In this document: piece by piece, positions 8,866 through 18,340 of the stretch | How positions within the stretch are numbered: position 1 is the first letter of the stretch | Layout of the letters: every line of letters begins with the position of its first letter | Assembly (NCBI RefSeq): GCF_003570705.1 | Contig: NZ_QWVT01000013.1 | Coordinates: forward strand, 53,515-117,514 | DNA: 64,000 nt | Direction: 5' to 3' | DNA from: Mesobacillus zeae | GTDB lineage: Bacteria > Bacillota > Bacilli > Bacillales > Cytobacillaceae | Position numbers and translations under genes: made by a program | The notes under the pieces: model-generated | The model's input: only the letters and a program-made list of their open reading frames with translations | What the model was told of the DNA's origin: nothing | Database searches by the model: none

Positions 8866-10004
8866 ATGAAAGCTGTTACTTTCCAAGGGGCAAAAGACAT
8901 ACAGGTGAGGAATGTTCAAGACCCCGTTCTCCAGAAAAAGGATGATATTATCGTCCGCATTACTTCTACGGCCATCTGCGGATCTGACCTCCATATTTAC
9001 CTTGGGGCCATGCCAGCCCGCCCGGGATATGTCATCGGGCATGAACCAATGGGGATTGTCGAGGAAGTTGGCCCTGAAGTGACTAAAGTTAAAAAGGCGA
9101 CAGGGTCGTCATTCCATTTAATGTTTCCTGCGGCCAATGCTTTTTCTGCCAGCATGAAATGGAAAGCCAGTGTGACAATTCCAATCCGAACCCGACAAAG
9201 GATACTGGCGGTTATTTAGGTTTTACAGAGCAATACGGCAACTATCCAGGGGGGCAAGCAGAGTTGCTGCGCGTTCCCTATGGAAACTTTATGCCCTTTG
9301 TCATTCCCGAATCGTGCGAGCTTGAAGACGAAGCATTGCTATTTATGTCCGACGTTCTTCCGACAGCTTACTGGAGCGTGGAAAATTCCGGCTTGAAGCC
9401 TGGCGATACAGCTATTGTTCTTGGCTCCGGCCCAGTCGGGCTGATGGCCCAGAAGTTTGCCTGGATGAAAGGTGCCAAACGGGTCATTGCCGTGGACAAT
9501 CTGGCCTATCGGCTGAACCATGCAAAGCAGATGAACCGCGCAGAGATTTACAATTTCGAAGACCATGACAAGCCAGGAGAATATTTAAAAGAAATCACAC
9601 AGGGCGGCGCAGATGTTGTCATTGACTGCGTAGGAATGGATGGGAAGAAATCCCCAATCGAAAAAGTGGAGCAAAAGCTAAAGCTTCAGGGCGGAACGCT
9701 AAGCGCCATTCAGATTGCAAAAGACGCCGTAAAGAAGTTCGGCACCATCCAGCTGACAGGGGTATACGGCTCGGTGTACAACATGTTCCCGCTTGGAAAC
9801 CTGTTCGAACGCAATATCACCCTGAAAACGGGACAAGCGCCAGTCATCCACTATATGCCGAAGATGTATAAAATGATTGCAGCCGGCGACCTTGACCCTA
9901 CTGAAATCATCACACACAAGGTGCCGCTCGATATGGCGAGCGAAGCCTACAAAATTTTCAACGACCACGAAGACGATGTCATCAAAGTCGTACTGAAGCC
10001 ATAA
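8866..10004 (+). pseudogene. Zinc-dependent alcohol dehydrogenase (AdhB-like) interrupted by one frameshift
   Basis: A medium-chain zinc dehydrogenase closely resembling B. subtilis AdhB. The first part (from ATG 8866, after AGGAGG) carries the catalytic-zinc region TAICGSDLH and GHEPMGIVEEVG. After VKK, near 9092-9098, the frame breaks. Adding one G to the AAAAAGG run restores GDRVVIPFNVSCGQCFFCQH with the structural-zinc cysteines and runs on through the NAD motif GSGPVGLMAQ to the C-terminus KVVLKP. All expected domains are otherwise intact, so this is either a very recent pseudogene or a sequencing error in a homopolymer. A terminator follows directly. Function: NAD-dependent oxidation of an unknown alcohol. 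Confidence 0.88.
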
Positions 10005-10013
10005 CCGAAATCT

Positions 10014-10042
10014 AAGGGCGGTCCATGTGAACCGCCTTTTAT
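10014..10042 (+). terminator. Intrinsic terminator after the AdhB-like gene
   Basis: GGCGGT (10017-10022) pairs with ACCGCC (10031-10036), followed by TTTTATTT. It lies 10 bases past the stop codon. Confidence 0.75.
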
Positions 10043-10060
10043 TTAGTGTGCAGAATAAGC

Positions 10061-10459
10061 TCTTTTCAATATCAGATTTATTGGAAAAGGTCATTTGCTT
10101 TTTGTTTGGTTTGGGGCTGGCGGATTGCGGATTTTTTTGCTGAAGAATACCTGGATAGTGCTGAAGCTTGTCTTTTACGATGAAAATCCTTTCGGGAAGG
10201 CACTTTCCGCTCTCGAGGAGATTACCAGGGGGCCGCCTTTTTCGGATATCAACCAACTTTTGTGCTATATCAACCAACTCTTTTGGGATATCAATCAACT
10301 ATCATCTTTATTGATCAACCTTCAAGTGATATCGACCAGCGAGCGCAATATATCAACCGAACCCTCTATCCTTAGCTCTTTCCAATGCCAGATTCATGGA
10401 AAAAGGCCATTTGCTTTTTGTCGGATTACAGATACGCAATATATCAACCAACTCCCACA
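10061..10459 (-). repeat. 21-bp-phased GATATCAACCAA array with flanking 45-bp direct repeats
   Basis: From about 10242 to 10370 the word GATATCAACCAA (the reverse complement of TTGGTTGATATC) and variants recur every 21 bases: at least six steps, with ATATCAACC, ATATCAATC and ATATCGACC forms. One more copy lies near 10439. The block is bracketed by two near-identical direct repeats of about 45 bases starting at 10061 and 10377, 316 bases apart (core GGCATTTGCTTTTTGT-like). The region lies between the convergent adh and nagR genes. ORFs across it have no ribosome binding site and no family, and I do not call them. Confidence 0.85.
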
Positions 10460-10486
10460 GTCTCCGCACACTTTCCAGTTCAAGTA

Positions 10487-10511
10487 ACCCGGCTCATCGG
10501 AAGCCGGGTTA
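10487..10511 (-). terminator. Hairpin after nagR
   Basis: AACCCGGCT pairs with AGCCGGGTT around a short loop. It lies 32 bases beyond the nagR stop. The T-run on the minus strand is poor, so it may stabilise the 3' end or terminate weakly. Confidence 0.5.
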
Positions 10512-10542
10512 AGAGAATTCATAAAAGTTAATTGAGGCCATT

Positions 10543-11265
10543 TTACCGGCTAATATCAACCTTGAACTTATAGCGGTCTGCCCTGTAGACTGATTTGGCC
10601 AGTTCAACTGGCGTCCCATCCTTGAGCCTTGTGTTTCTTTCAATAAGCAGGATTGGTGATCCTTTGGCAATTTGCAGATATTCTGCTTCCACATCATCCG
10701 CTGCGGATGCCTCGATTGTCTGCTTTGCCTGTCCGATCGGAGAATTCAAATGCTGTTCAATATAGCGGTAAATGGATTGGGCAGCAGCTTCTTTTGTCAG
10801 CCCATTTAACAGGGTTGCTGGCAAGTACGTTATTTCATAAGCCATTGGTGTGTTTTCCGCTAGCCGGATCCTTTTGATTTCATATACTGGATCCTTTTTT
10901 TTTAATTGCATCTGTCCCGCAATATACGCGTTTGCTAAAACAATGTTAAACTCCACGACATCGCTGCTCGTTTGCACCCCGCGGCCTTGCATGTCCTCCG
11001 TAAAGCTTGTCAGCCCAAGAAGCTGCTTCTCAATTTTCCGTTCTGCAACAAACGTGCCTTTTCCCTGCTGTCTATAGAGCATACCGTTTTGAACTAGCTG
11101 ATTGACCGCCTGCCTGACAGTCATCCTGCTGATTTGATAAGTCTCGGAGTACTCCCGCTCGGACGGCAGCGCATCTCCTGGTTCAAGTTCACCGGTTTCA
11201 ATTTGCTTTTTAATCAGCTCTTCCAACTGATAATAAATAGGGAGGGGTGAAGATTTGTCAATCAC
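10543..11265 (-). CDS. nagR: GntR/HutC family repressor NagR (YvoA-like)
   Basis: Transcription factor that represses N-acetylglucosamine catabolism and is released by amino-sugar phosphates. The 240-residue protein has an N-terminal winged helix (PLPIYYQLEELIKKQI, then LPSEREYSETYQISRMTVRQ) and a C-terminal UTRA ligand domain (TPMAYEITYLPA; near the end LIERNTRLKDGTPVE). The start is a GTG inside the last codons of nagB, with GGAGG upstream, and the two genes overlap by 8 bases, showing translational coupling. A matching operator lies in front of nagA. Confidence 0.93.
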   Translation of the reverse strand: MIDKSSPLPIYYQLEELIKKQIETGELEPGDALPSEREYSETYQISRMTVRQAVNQLVQNGMLYRQQGKGTFVAERKIEKQLLGLTSFTEDMQGRGVQTSSDVVEFNIVLANAYIAGQMQLKKKDPVYEIKRIRLAENTPMAYEITYLPATLLNGLTKEAAAQSIYRYIEQHLNSPIGQAKQTIEASAADDVEAEYLQIAKGSPILLIERNTRLKDGTPVELAKSVYRADRYKFKVDISR

Positions 11266-11998
11266 GGCTATCCGCCTCCAGGCCCAGCGCTTCTTCGTCT
11301 GCTATAATAGTGACATTCGGATGCAGCTGCAGGATAGATGCCGGGAATTTCTCTGTGACTTCCCCATGCAGCAGTTGTACCATGGCTTCCTTCTTGCTGG
11401 CACCGGAAATCAGAAGGAGGATTTCCCTGCTTTTCATAATGGATGCAATCCCCATCGTAATTGCTTTCTCCGGCACCTCTTCAAGTGATGCGAAAAACCT
11501 TGCATTGGCTTCCCTTGTTGATGGTTCCAGGTCGATAATATGCGTCCTGCTGCCAAACTCTGTTCCAGGTTCATTGAACCCGATATGCCCGTTACTCCCA
11601 ATTCCGAGAAGCTGCAAATCTATTCCGCCAAGGTTTTTGATCAATTTTTCATAGCGTTCGCATTCCTCCTGGCAATCTACTGCATTTCCCTGTGGGACAT
11701 ACGTCTGTTCCAAGGGGATATCAATATGGTTAAAAAGTGCATCATTCATGTAAAAACGATAGCTGTTAGGATGATCTGGATTAAGCCCGATATATTCGTC
11801 AAGGTTAACCGTTGAAACGTCCTTGTAGGATGTGCCGTTTTTAAGGTGATCTTCAATTAAATGCTGATAAGTTCCCGTCGGTGTCCCGCCAGTCGCAAGA
11901 CCCAAAGTTATACGCGGGTTTTCCCTAAGCTTCTTTAATATATAGCCAGCTGCTTCCTTGCTCATTTCCTCATAGTTTTCAACTCTAATGATGTTCAT
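11258..11998 (-). CDS. nagB: Glucosamine-6-phosphate deaminase NagB
   Basis: Cytosolic enzyme converting glucosamine-6-phosphate to fructose-6-phosphate and ammonia. The family motifs are LGLATGGTPTGTY near the N-terminus, the active-site region VNLDEYIGL, and GIGSNGHIGFNEPG. The start at 11998 (MNIIRVENY) is chosen because GGGAGG lies just upstream and the distance to nagA is then only 2 bases; a longer in-frame start would run into nagA. Protein length is 246 residues, near the usual size. Middle gene of nagA-nagB-nagR. Confidence 0.96.
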   Translation of the reverse strand: MNIIRVENYEEMSKEAAGYILKKLRENPRITLGLATGGTPTGTYQHLIEDHLKNGTSYKDVSTVNLDEYIGLNPDHPNSYRFYMNDALFNHIDIPLEQTYVPQGNAVDCQEECERYEKLIKNLGGIDLQLLGIGSNGHIGFNEPGTEFGSRTHIIDLEPSTREANARFFASLEEVPEKAITMGIASIMKSREILLLISGASKKEAMVQLLHGEVTEKFPASILQLHPNVTIIADEEALGLEADSRD

Positions 11999-12000
11999 GT

Positions 12001-13197
12001 TTAAGCCTCCCTTTGAAAAGCTAATCTTCCCCTGCAAAAAGTCATCTGTACTTCCAGGTTTTCATCAAGGATGACGATATCCGCATCCTTCCCTTGTCTC
12101 AGCGTTCCCTTGGAATTCAATACCCCTATTTGCCTTGCTGGATTCTCCGAACTCATCCGCACTGCATCCGCGATGGAGCAGCCGGTAAAGCGAATGATAT
12201 TCCTGAAAGCAGCATCCAGCGTGAGCACACTTCCAGCCAATGTCCCATCCTCGAGAAGCGCCTTCCCTTCCTCGACAAATACTTTTTGTCCGCCAAGCTC
12301 ATACTCGCCATCAGGAAGGAATTTTGCCCGCATTGCATCCGAAATGAGAATCATCCTGTCTGAAGTAATCTGCCTGTACGAAACCTTCACCATTTCCCGA
12401 TCAACATGAATCCCATCGGCAATCAGTTCTACCTTCAGTTCATCCTTTAAATAAGCAGCTCCTGCAACTCCGGGTTCACGGTGATGGAGTCCTCGCATTT
12501 GATTAAACAGGTGCGTGACATGCGAAAGGCCGTCATTAATGTATTCTCCGACCTGATCAAATGTCGCGTTAGAGTGGCCCACCGAAGCGACAATCCCCTT
12601 TTCTTTTAAAAATCGAACAAGTTCCACACCACCAGGCTGTTCAGGCGCCATTGTGACAAGGCTGATTGTGCCTTCCGATTCATCCAGCCATTTTTCAAAT
12701 TGCAGCTTGTCCGGCTGGATAATATGCTGAACCGGCTGCGCTCCTGCTTTTCCTGGATTAATAAAAGGACCTTCAAGGTGAATGCCAAGAACTTCTGCAT
12801 TCCCGTCAGCTTGTCTTTTATTTATATACTTTCCAGCAATCGCAAGCGCTTTTGACAGCGAGGCTTTGTCCTGGGTAATGGTTGTGGCCAAAAAGCTTGT
12901 TGTACCCTCTCTAGGAAGGCTTGAAGCAATTTTGGTTATCGCATCATCGCTCGCATCCATTGTGTCAGCGCCATTTGCTCCATGAATATGCAGATCGATA
13001 AAACCCGGAATAACCTTGGACTTGTCCGAAAGATCTACAGTCTCATAATCTTCCCCCGTTGGTAGCTCAGACAGCTTCTCCATTGTGCCGACAGCGGCAA
13101 TCTTCCCATCTTTTATCTGTAAAAAACCTTGTTCGATCACTTTATCTTCAGTGTAAATCACAGCATTCTTCAATAATATGGAGCTGGAGTTGTGCAT
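12001..13197 (-). CDS. nagA: N-acetylglucosamine-6-phosphate deacetylase NagA
   Basis: Amidohydrolase that removes the acetyl group from GlcNAc-6-phosphate. Seen: the metal-site motif IPGFIDLHIHGANGADTMD near residue 60, HLEGPFINPGKAGAQ, GHSNATFDQ, and THLFNQMRGLHHREPG with conserved histidines. ATG 13197 (MHNSSS) has AAGGAGTG 7 bases upstream; the upstream GTG at 13206 overlaps that site and is unlikely to be used. The length of 398 residues is normal. First gene of the nag operon, with the NagR operator and promoter in front. Confidence 0.95.
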   Translation of the reverse strand: MHNSSSILLKNAVIYTEDKVIEQGFLQIKDGKIAAVGTMEKLSELPTGEDYETVDLSDKSKVIPGFIDLHIHGANGADTMDASDDAITKIASSLPREGTTSFLATTITQDKASLSKALAIAGKYINKRQADGNAEVLGIHLEGPFINPGKAGAQPVQHIIQPDKLQFEKWLDESEGTISLVTMAPEQPGGVELVRFLKEKGIVASVGHSNATFDQVGEYINDGLSHVTHLFNQMRGLHHREPGVAGAAYLKDELKVELIADGIHVDREMVKVSYRQITSDRMILISDAMRAKFLPDGEYELGGQKVFVEEGKALLEDGTLAGSVLTLDAAFRNIIRFTGCSIADAVRMSSENPARQIGVLNSKGTLRQGKDADIVILDENLEVQMTFCRGRLAFQREA

Positions 13198-13226
13198 GGC
13201 GATCACTCCTTTTTATTCATACCTCT

Positions 13227-13261
13227 ATTATAGCAATATTTATATAGTTGTCTATACCACT
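13227..13261 (-). promoter_or_regulatory. nagA promoter and probable NagR operator
   Basis: On the minus strand TAGACA (13254-13249) and TATAAT (13232-13227) are 16 bases apart. Overlapping the -35 is AGTGGTATAGACAACT (13261-13246), an imperfect palindrome close to the AGTGGTCTAGACCACT consensus I recall for NagR/YvoA sites in Bacillus. Its place in front of nagA agrees with NagR control. Confidence 0.78.
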
Positions 13262-13486
13262 AGTCATATGTACATATTTCTTCAACTACAATTATCTTCC
13301 TCAAAATCAAAAACCCTTATCCACAAAAGGGATAAAAGCCTCCTCCACCCTTCCTTGAAAAATAATCCACTTGCTATGGTAAGATAATCGTGATATATTA
13401 ACTTAGCGATGAGCTGAGTTGTGTAAGTCGTCGGACACTCCTTTATTGGAAATGCACGATGTGGCGTGCAGTCCGCCGCCTCAATA

Positions 13487-13521
13487 CGCAAAAAGACACC
13501 TGGCAACAGGTGTCTTTTTTT
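13487..13521. terminator. Bidirectional terminator between mmpL and nagA
   Basis: AAAGACACCTG pairs with CAGGTGTCTTT around GCAA and is flanked by A and T runs on both sides. It can end the mmpL transcript arriving from the right. The rest of 13262-13486 holds no gene I can support. Confidence 0.75.
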
Positions 13522-13620
13522 ATTTTCCAGCTCCTGACAAGAGCTTCCGCAAGTTACTTTTTGTTATGGCGCATTTACGGCAGTATGTTGTTCCTTACTG
13601 CCCGTAAATGCCTGAATAGC

Positions 13621-16600
13621 TTATCGTTTGAATGGCCACCAGTTTGCCTGGCCGAAATTTTTCACCATGACTGGTACGAATAGCGGCAGCATCACAAATG
13701 CGTATAGCATCAACCCAACGAGGATGATTGAGGCTATTTGCAGAAGGGACAGCATGCCGGATGGCATCATTGCCGCGAACGTTCCGCCTAGGATGATTGC
13801 TGCCGAGATAATGACCGTCCCCATTTTTTTCATGGAGATATGCATCGCTTCTGCAACAGAAAGATCCTTATATTCATTAAAGCGGTCCATTAAGAAAATG
13901 CTGTAATCCACGCCCAGTGCGAAGAGAATGACAAAAGCAAAGAATGGGACAGCCCAGCTGATACCTGTATATCCAAGAATATCAACGAACAAAACTTCAT
14001 TTATTGCCATGGCTGTATAGTAGGTCAAAATCAGCGATCCGATCAAATATGCCGGCATGATGATCGACCTGAAAAGGAAGACAAGAATAATCGCGATGCC
14101 CGACAGCATCAGGATGACAGTCCGGGAATAATCGCTGCTCGAAATTGTGTCGAGATCGGCGTTAATGCTTGTAATCCCACCTACTGCAACTTTCGCATTT
14201 TCAAGCTTCGTATCTTTGACCGCCCTTGCCACCGCTTCTTTAATATCATCAACTTGCTGCATTGCCTCATTCGAATATGGATTAACATCAAAAACTACAT
14301 CGAATGTCATGACTTTGCGGTCTTTGCTCATATAGGCATCTAGAGCCTGCTCGAAGTCCTTGCTCTCGAGCACTTCTTTTGGAATATAAAAACCATCCAT
14401 ATTTTTCGATTCTGACAAGCCGGATAAATAATCCTTAGCCGAGCCAAGCCCGTTTGATACCTTGTTAAGCCCGTCGGCGCTTTTCGTAAGCCCGTCGTTC
14501 AGCTGTGTCATCTGCCCGCCAATACCCCCGAAGCCTACCAAGAGCTGCTGCTGGCCACCATTGATGCTATTCAGCCCATTAGTCAGCTTCGGCATATTAT
14601 CGACGATTTTACCCTGTCCGTCAGCGAGCTGATTCAGTCCTGCCTGCTGTTTTTCGATTCCTTCAATCAATTTGCCAAGACCTGTTAAGATCGCCTGCTG
14701 GCCGGCATTTGCCTCTGTAAAACTAGAGTTAGCTGCTGCAATGCCGCTATTGGCCTTGGCCAAACCTTTGTTCAGTTCTGCCAATCCTGCAGAACTTCCC
14801 TCCAGCTTACCTTGAATTCCTTCATTGCCCTGCAAGCCATTTTTCAACTGATTGTATGTGGGATCATTAGATAGAGAAGGATCCTTTGTTTCAATATAAC
14901 CAAACAATGAATTGTGGGTATCCTTCAGGGCAGTAGACAGGGAAGCTAGCCCCGTGCCCACCTGGTTGTACTGATTGCTGAGCTCGTTTAGGCCGGACCC
15001 GGCATCACTGTAGCCTTTTTGAAGCTTTGTATAACCGTTAAGAAGATTTTGGGCTCCATCTCTTGCCTGTTCAAGCCCTTTCTTGATTTCCGAGGATCCC
15101 ATTGATCCTTGTCGGATGCCGTTTTCAATCAGCGCAAGATTTTTTTCAACCTCTGACAGACCCGTTCTCACACCATCTGTTCCTGTAATAAGTGAATTGA
15201 TTCCATTGACTGCTTCATTCAGCTGCGGCTCGGATTTCGCAAGCTCACTGCCTGCTTCTTGGAGGCCTCCGCTGATTTTATCAATTCCTTCTTTTCCATC
15301 TCCAAGGCCTTTGCCAAGTTCTTCCGCCTGACTGGAGACAAACAGATCTTGTATCGGTTCTCCTGTCGGCCTTGTGACTGAACGGACCGAATCAACCAAA
15401 TTAATTTTTTCCAGCTCCTGGCTGATACTTTCCGCAAGAGCAACATACTCTGCAGAATCCAATTCATCATCATTTTCCAGGACTACTTCTGCAGGCATTG
15501 ATTCTCCAGGCCCAAAGCTGTCCGAAATGCTGTTGAATGCCTTGATGGATGGGACATCACTGTCAATTTCCTCGAGGGAATTGAACGATAGTTTTCCATC
15601 ATAGGAGAAAAGGAAAGGTGCACATATTGCCGCAACAATTAATAGCGCAAGAAATGGACGTGACAGCGAAAATTTGCCGACCGTATCCCAAAGCTTGCTT
15701 TCTGCATGGCCTGCCACCTGCTTCGAAGGCCAGAAAAGCCTAGTGCCAAGCGCCGCCATGAAAAACGGAACAATTGTAAACAAACCGATCAAGAGAACTG
15801 CTACGCCTACGGCGACTGCAGCAGCAGACTGATAAATTTTGAACTGAGAAAATCCGATTGCTGCAAAACCGATCATAACAGCCAATCCGCTGAAAAATAC
15901 CGTCCGGCCTGCAGCGCGGTAGGTTTCCACAATTGCTTCTGTTAAGCTTTCCCTGTCCGCGAGCTCTTCCTTAAAGCGGCTGAGCAGCAAAATGCAGTAA
16001 TCCGTTCCAATCCCGAAAAGGACTGCAACGAGGAAAATTTGTGTATAGTTCGAAATCGGGAAATCAAACCGATCCACAAGCATTGCCACAATGGACTGGG
16101 AGACAAGATAGCTGAAGCCAACCGTCAACAGGGGTATAAGCGGTGCTACGACGGATCGGAAAACGAGCAGCAGGACGGCCAGGATAAAGACAACGGTAAT
16201 ACCTTCTGTCTTTTTAAGCCCTTCTTCTGAGCTCGTCATCAAATCTTCGTTGATCATCCAGTTGCTTGTATAATAATGATCCACCTTTGCATCCTCTATC
16301 GTCTCATAAAGCTCTTCGCTGACTTCCTTCGGCTCACGGTCGTTCCAATTGAAGCTGATGGATGCAAGGATAGACTTCCCATCTTTTGATACAAGCTGGT
16401 CCTTCAGGTTCTTTTCGTTAAAATGTGTGAGGATTTCAGTAATCCCAAGTTCTTCTTTGTTGCGTTCAAGTTCCCGGATTGCTTGTTCTGCTTCTTTGAT
16501 TTCTACAGAAGACAGTTTTTTACCATCATGAAAAACAAGTGCTGCCGAGGAAACATCCTTTCCTCCTTCCTGCTTTTGCACATTCTCCATAATCTCTCCC

Positions 16601-16749
16601 GCAAGCCTGGACGAGTAGCCTTCCGGAACATCGACCTGTCCTTTTTCACGCACAAGGCCGGCCATGTCCGGTGCCAACATGAACAGGCCGACAGCTAAAA
16701 CAATCCACGCCAGGAGAACAAGCCACTTCTGTTTGATAATTGTATACAA
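13621..16749 (-). CDS. MMPL/RND-type membrane transporter (YdgH-like)
   Basis: A large polytopic membrane protein of about 1042 residues in the MMPL family. It has two sets of about six membrane helices, each preceded by a large extracellular loop. The first set contains the GTDYCILLLSRFKEEL motif and the second GVDYSIFLMDRFNEY. The second loop holds long coiled-coil-like repeats of GL and G spaced regularly (for example KGLGDGKEGIDKISGGL). Such pumps use the proton gradient to export lipids or drugs; the substrate here is unknown. The start is probably TTG 16749, since GGGGGA lies 7 bases upstream; TTG 16764 is the longer alternative. It follows a marR gene, like B. subtilis ydgG-ydgH. Confidence 0.88.
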   Translation of the reverse strand: MYTIIKQKWLVLLAWIVLAVGLFMLAPDMAGLVREKGQVDVPEGYSSRLAGEIMENVQKQEGGKDVSSAALVFHDGKKLSSVEIKEAEQAIRELERNKEELGITEILTHFNEKNLKDQLVSKDGKSILASISFNWNDREPKEVSEELYETIEDAKVDHYYTSNWMINEDLMTSSEEGLKKTEGITVVFILAVLLLVFRSVVAPLIPLLTVGFSYLVSQSIVAMLVDRFDFPISNYTQIFLVAVLFGIGTDYCILLLSRFKEELADRESLTEAIVETYRAAGRTVFFSGLAVMIGFAAIGFSQFKIYQSAAAVAVGVAVLLIGLFTIVPFFMAALGTRLFWPSKQVAGHAESKLWDTVGKFSLSRPFLALLIVAAICAPFLFSYDGKLSFNSLEEIDSDVPSIKAFNSISDSFGPGESMPAEVVLENDDELDSAEYVALAESISQELEKINLVDSVRSVTRPTGEPIQDLFVSSQAEELGKGLGDGKEGIDKISGGLQEAGSELAKSEPQLNEAVNGINSLITGTDGVRTGLSEVEKNLALIENGIRQGSMGSSEIKKGLEQARDGAQNLLNGYTKLQKGYSDAGSGLNELSNQYNQVGTGLASLSTALKDTHNSLFGYIETKDPSLSNDPTYNQLKNGLQGNEGIQGKLEGSSAGLAELNKGLAKANSGIAAANSSFTEANAGQQAILTGLGKLIEGIEKQQAGLNQLADGQGKIVDNMPKLTNGLNSINGGQQQLLVGFGGIGGQMTQLNDGLTKSADGLNKVSNGLGSAKDYLSGLSESKNMDGFYIPKEVLESKDFEQALDAYMSKDRKVMTFDVVFDVNPYSNEAMQQVDDIKEAVARAVKDTKLENAKVAVGGITSINADLDTISSSDYSRTVILMLSGIAIILVFLFRSIIMPAYLIGSLILTYYTAMAINEVLFVDILGYTGISWAVPFFAFVILFALGVDYSIFLMDRFNEYKDLSVAEAMHISMKKMGTVIISAAIILGGTFAAMMPSGMLSLLQIASIILVGLMLYAFVMLPLFVPVMVKNFGQANWWPFKR

Positions 16750-16785
16750 TTCTGATTCCCCCAAGTTGAGTTTCTTTCCATTGGA

Positions 16786-17244
16786 CTAGACTAGCTGGTC
16801 AGCTTTTACTTCATTCAGTACGGAATCGAGCTTTTCATACGTTTCGATGAACTGCTGGATTTCAGCCATATCAAAACGTTTGATGATTGATTCGACAAGC
16901 TTGTGGATCCTCAGTTCCGTTCCCTGGAACAGGTCGTTCCCTTTATCAGTCAACGCAAGGTAAACTACCCTGCGGTCATCTTCATCCCTTGTACGCTGGA
17001 TAAGCCCTTTTTCCCACATTCGCTGGATAATCGCTGTAATGGCACTTTTTTGCACATCAAATACCTCAGCAAGCTCGGAAGACGTACATGAACCCACTTT
17101 GTTGATATATCGCAGCGTATAGTGCTGGTCACTCGTAAGGTCGCTCCCTATTTGTTGCTTAATAAGCGATTCGCCCCTTTTTGTAACGGAGAAGGATACG
17201 GCGATATACCTGTCTACAAGCTGCTGGATCAATTTGTCCGACAT
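16786..17244 (-). CDS. MarR family transcriptional regulator (YdgG-like)
   Basis: A 152-residue winged-helix protein. The recognition region reads TSSELAEVFDVQKSAITAIIQRM, followed by the wing GLIQRTRDEDDRRVVYLALTDKG, the standard MarR signature. The dimerising helices are at both ends. The MMPL exporter gene follows about 35 bases downstream of its stop, so this is most likely a local repressor of the pair, released by a small molecule. A near-perfect inverted repeat about 40-60 bases upstream of its start is a candidate operator. GAGGTG precedes the ATG. Confidence 0.9.
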   Translation of the reverse strand: MSDKLIQQLVDRYIAVSFSVTKRGESLIKQQIGSDLTSDQHYTLRYINKVGSCTSSELAEVFDVQKSAITAIIQRMWEKGLIQRTRDEDDRRVVYLALTDKGNDLFQGTELRIHKLVESIIKRFDMAEIQQFIETYEKLDSVLNEVKADQLV

Positions 17245-17282
17245 GCTTCATTTTCACCTCACTTGAAATGGTTCTATTATTT

Positions 17283-17305
17283 AATAGTTCAACACATTAA
17301 CTATT
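17283..17305. promoter_or_regulatory. Candidate MarR operator upstream of marR-mmpL
   Basis: AATAGTT (17283-17289) and AACTATT (17299-17305) form a 7-bp perfect inverted repeat with a 9-base centre, 39 bases from the marR start. MarR proteins typically bind such sites in their own promoters. Confidence 0.6.
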
Positions 17306-17393
17306 CACCACTAACACTTTACCCGCTCAATAATCTGTTGTCAATTAATATATGCCTAGAGGAAAAAGAAAAGAATAATACAGGCTCCATTTC

Positions 17394-17421
17394 GTTACAA
17401 ACAGGGTAATTAAGGTATAAT
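17394..17421 (+). promoter_or_regulatory. Promoter of the yebC-family gene
   Basis: GTTACA (17394-17399) and a consensus TATAAT (17416-17421) lie 16 bases apart, about 110 bases before the start codon. This predicts a leader of around 100 nucleotides containing the hairpin at 17438-17471. Confidence 0.6.
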
Positions 17422-17437
17422 AAATGATGTCGAATCA

Positions 17438-17471
17438 CCAACACTTTTGCCTTTTTTTTGAAAAGTGTTGA
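17438..17471 (+). promoter_or_regulatory. Leader hairpin upstream of the yebC-family gene
   Basis: CAACACTTTT pairs with AAAAGTGTTG around a T-rich loop of about 12 bases. It lies inside the predicted 5' leader. There is no T-run directly after the stem, so simple termination is unlikely; it could be a stability or protein-binding element. Confidence 0.5.
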
Positions 17472-17531
17472 ACATCTCCTTGTTTCATATTAATATTTTC
17501 CTGTAGATAAAGTTGAAAGAGAGTGGACATA

Positions 17532-18251
17532 ATGGGTCGTAAATGGAACAATATCAAGGATAAAAAAGCTTCAAAGGATGCAAATACAAGCCGTATTTAC
17601 GCAAAGTTCGGCCGCGAGATTTACGTAGCGGCAAAACAGGGCGAGCCAGACCCTGAACTGAATCAGAATTTGCGTGTTGTGCTTGAACGCGCAAAGACAT
17701 ACAATGTCCCAAGGGCCATTATCGACCGTGCGATTGAAAAAGCAAAAGGCGGCGCTGAAGAGCTTTATGACGAGCTTCGCTATGAAGGCTTCGGGCCAAA
17801 CGGTTCGATGGTTATTGTTGACGCACTGACGAATAACGTCAATCGCACAGCATCTGACGTACGGGCTGCATTCGGCAAAAATGGCGGCAATATGGGCGTC
17901 AGTGGTTCGGTTGCCTATATGTTTGATGCAACAGCAGTCTTCGGCATTGAAGGTAAAACTGCTGATGAGGCCCTCGAACTACTGATGGAAGCGGATGTGG
18001 ATGTCCGTGACATCATGGAAGAAGATGATTCAGTCATCGTGTATGCAGAGCCAGACCAATTCCACGCTGTTCAGGAAGTATTCAAGAATGTCGGGATCAC
18101 TGACTTTACCGTCGCTGAATTGACGATGCTCGCGCAAAATGACATCACACTTCCTGAAGACGCACAAGAAAAATTCGAAAAAATGATCGATGTCCTTGAG
18201 GATCTTGAGGATGTCCGCCAGGTATACCACAACGTGGACCTTGGAGAATAA
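17532..18251 (+). CDS. YebC/TACO1 family protein (YeeN-like)
   Basis: A 239-residue cytosolic protein of the YebC/PmpR/TACO1 family. The start at ATG 17532 gives the family N-terminus [17 protein letters not shown], and GAGAG lies upstream; an in-frame GTG nine bases earlier is the less likely choice. Domain 1 has [14 protein letters not shown], followed by [17 protein letters not shown] and [15 protein letters not shown]. Members act as transcription regulators in some bacteria, and others help ribosomes through proline-rich stretches. Which role applies here cannot be told. Monocistronic: own promoter and terminator. Confidence 0.92.
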   Translation: MGRKWNNIKDKKASKDANTSRIYAKFGREIYVAAKQGEPDPELNQNLRVVLERAKTYNVPRAIIDRAIEKAKGGAEELYDELRYEGFGPNGSMVIVDALTNNVNRTASDVRAAFGKNGGNMGVSGSVAYMFDATAVFGIEGKTADEALELLMEADVDVRDIMEEDDSVIVYAEPDQFHAVQEVFKNVGITDFTVAELTMLAQNDITLPEDAQEKFEKMIDVLEDLEDVRQVYHNVDLGE

Positions 18252-18297
18252 TGAAAGAAAAACGTTCGCGCCCGTCCAGTGGCGAGTTCAAATACAG

Positions 18298-18338
18298 AAA
18301 CGGCCATTGCCTATAAAGCAATGAGCCGTTTTTTTTCG
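18298..18338 (+). terminator. Intrinsic terminator after the yebC-family gene
   Basis: AACGGCCATTGC pairs with GCAATGAGCCGTT, with a single mismatch and a short loop, and is followed by eight T. It lies about 47 bases past the stop codon. Confidence 0.88.
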
Positions 18339-18340
18339 TT

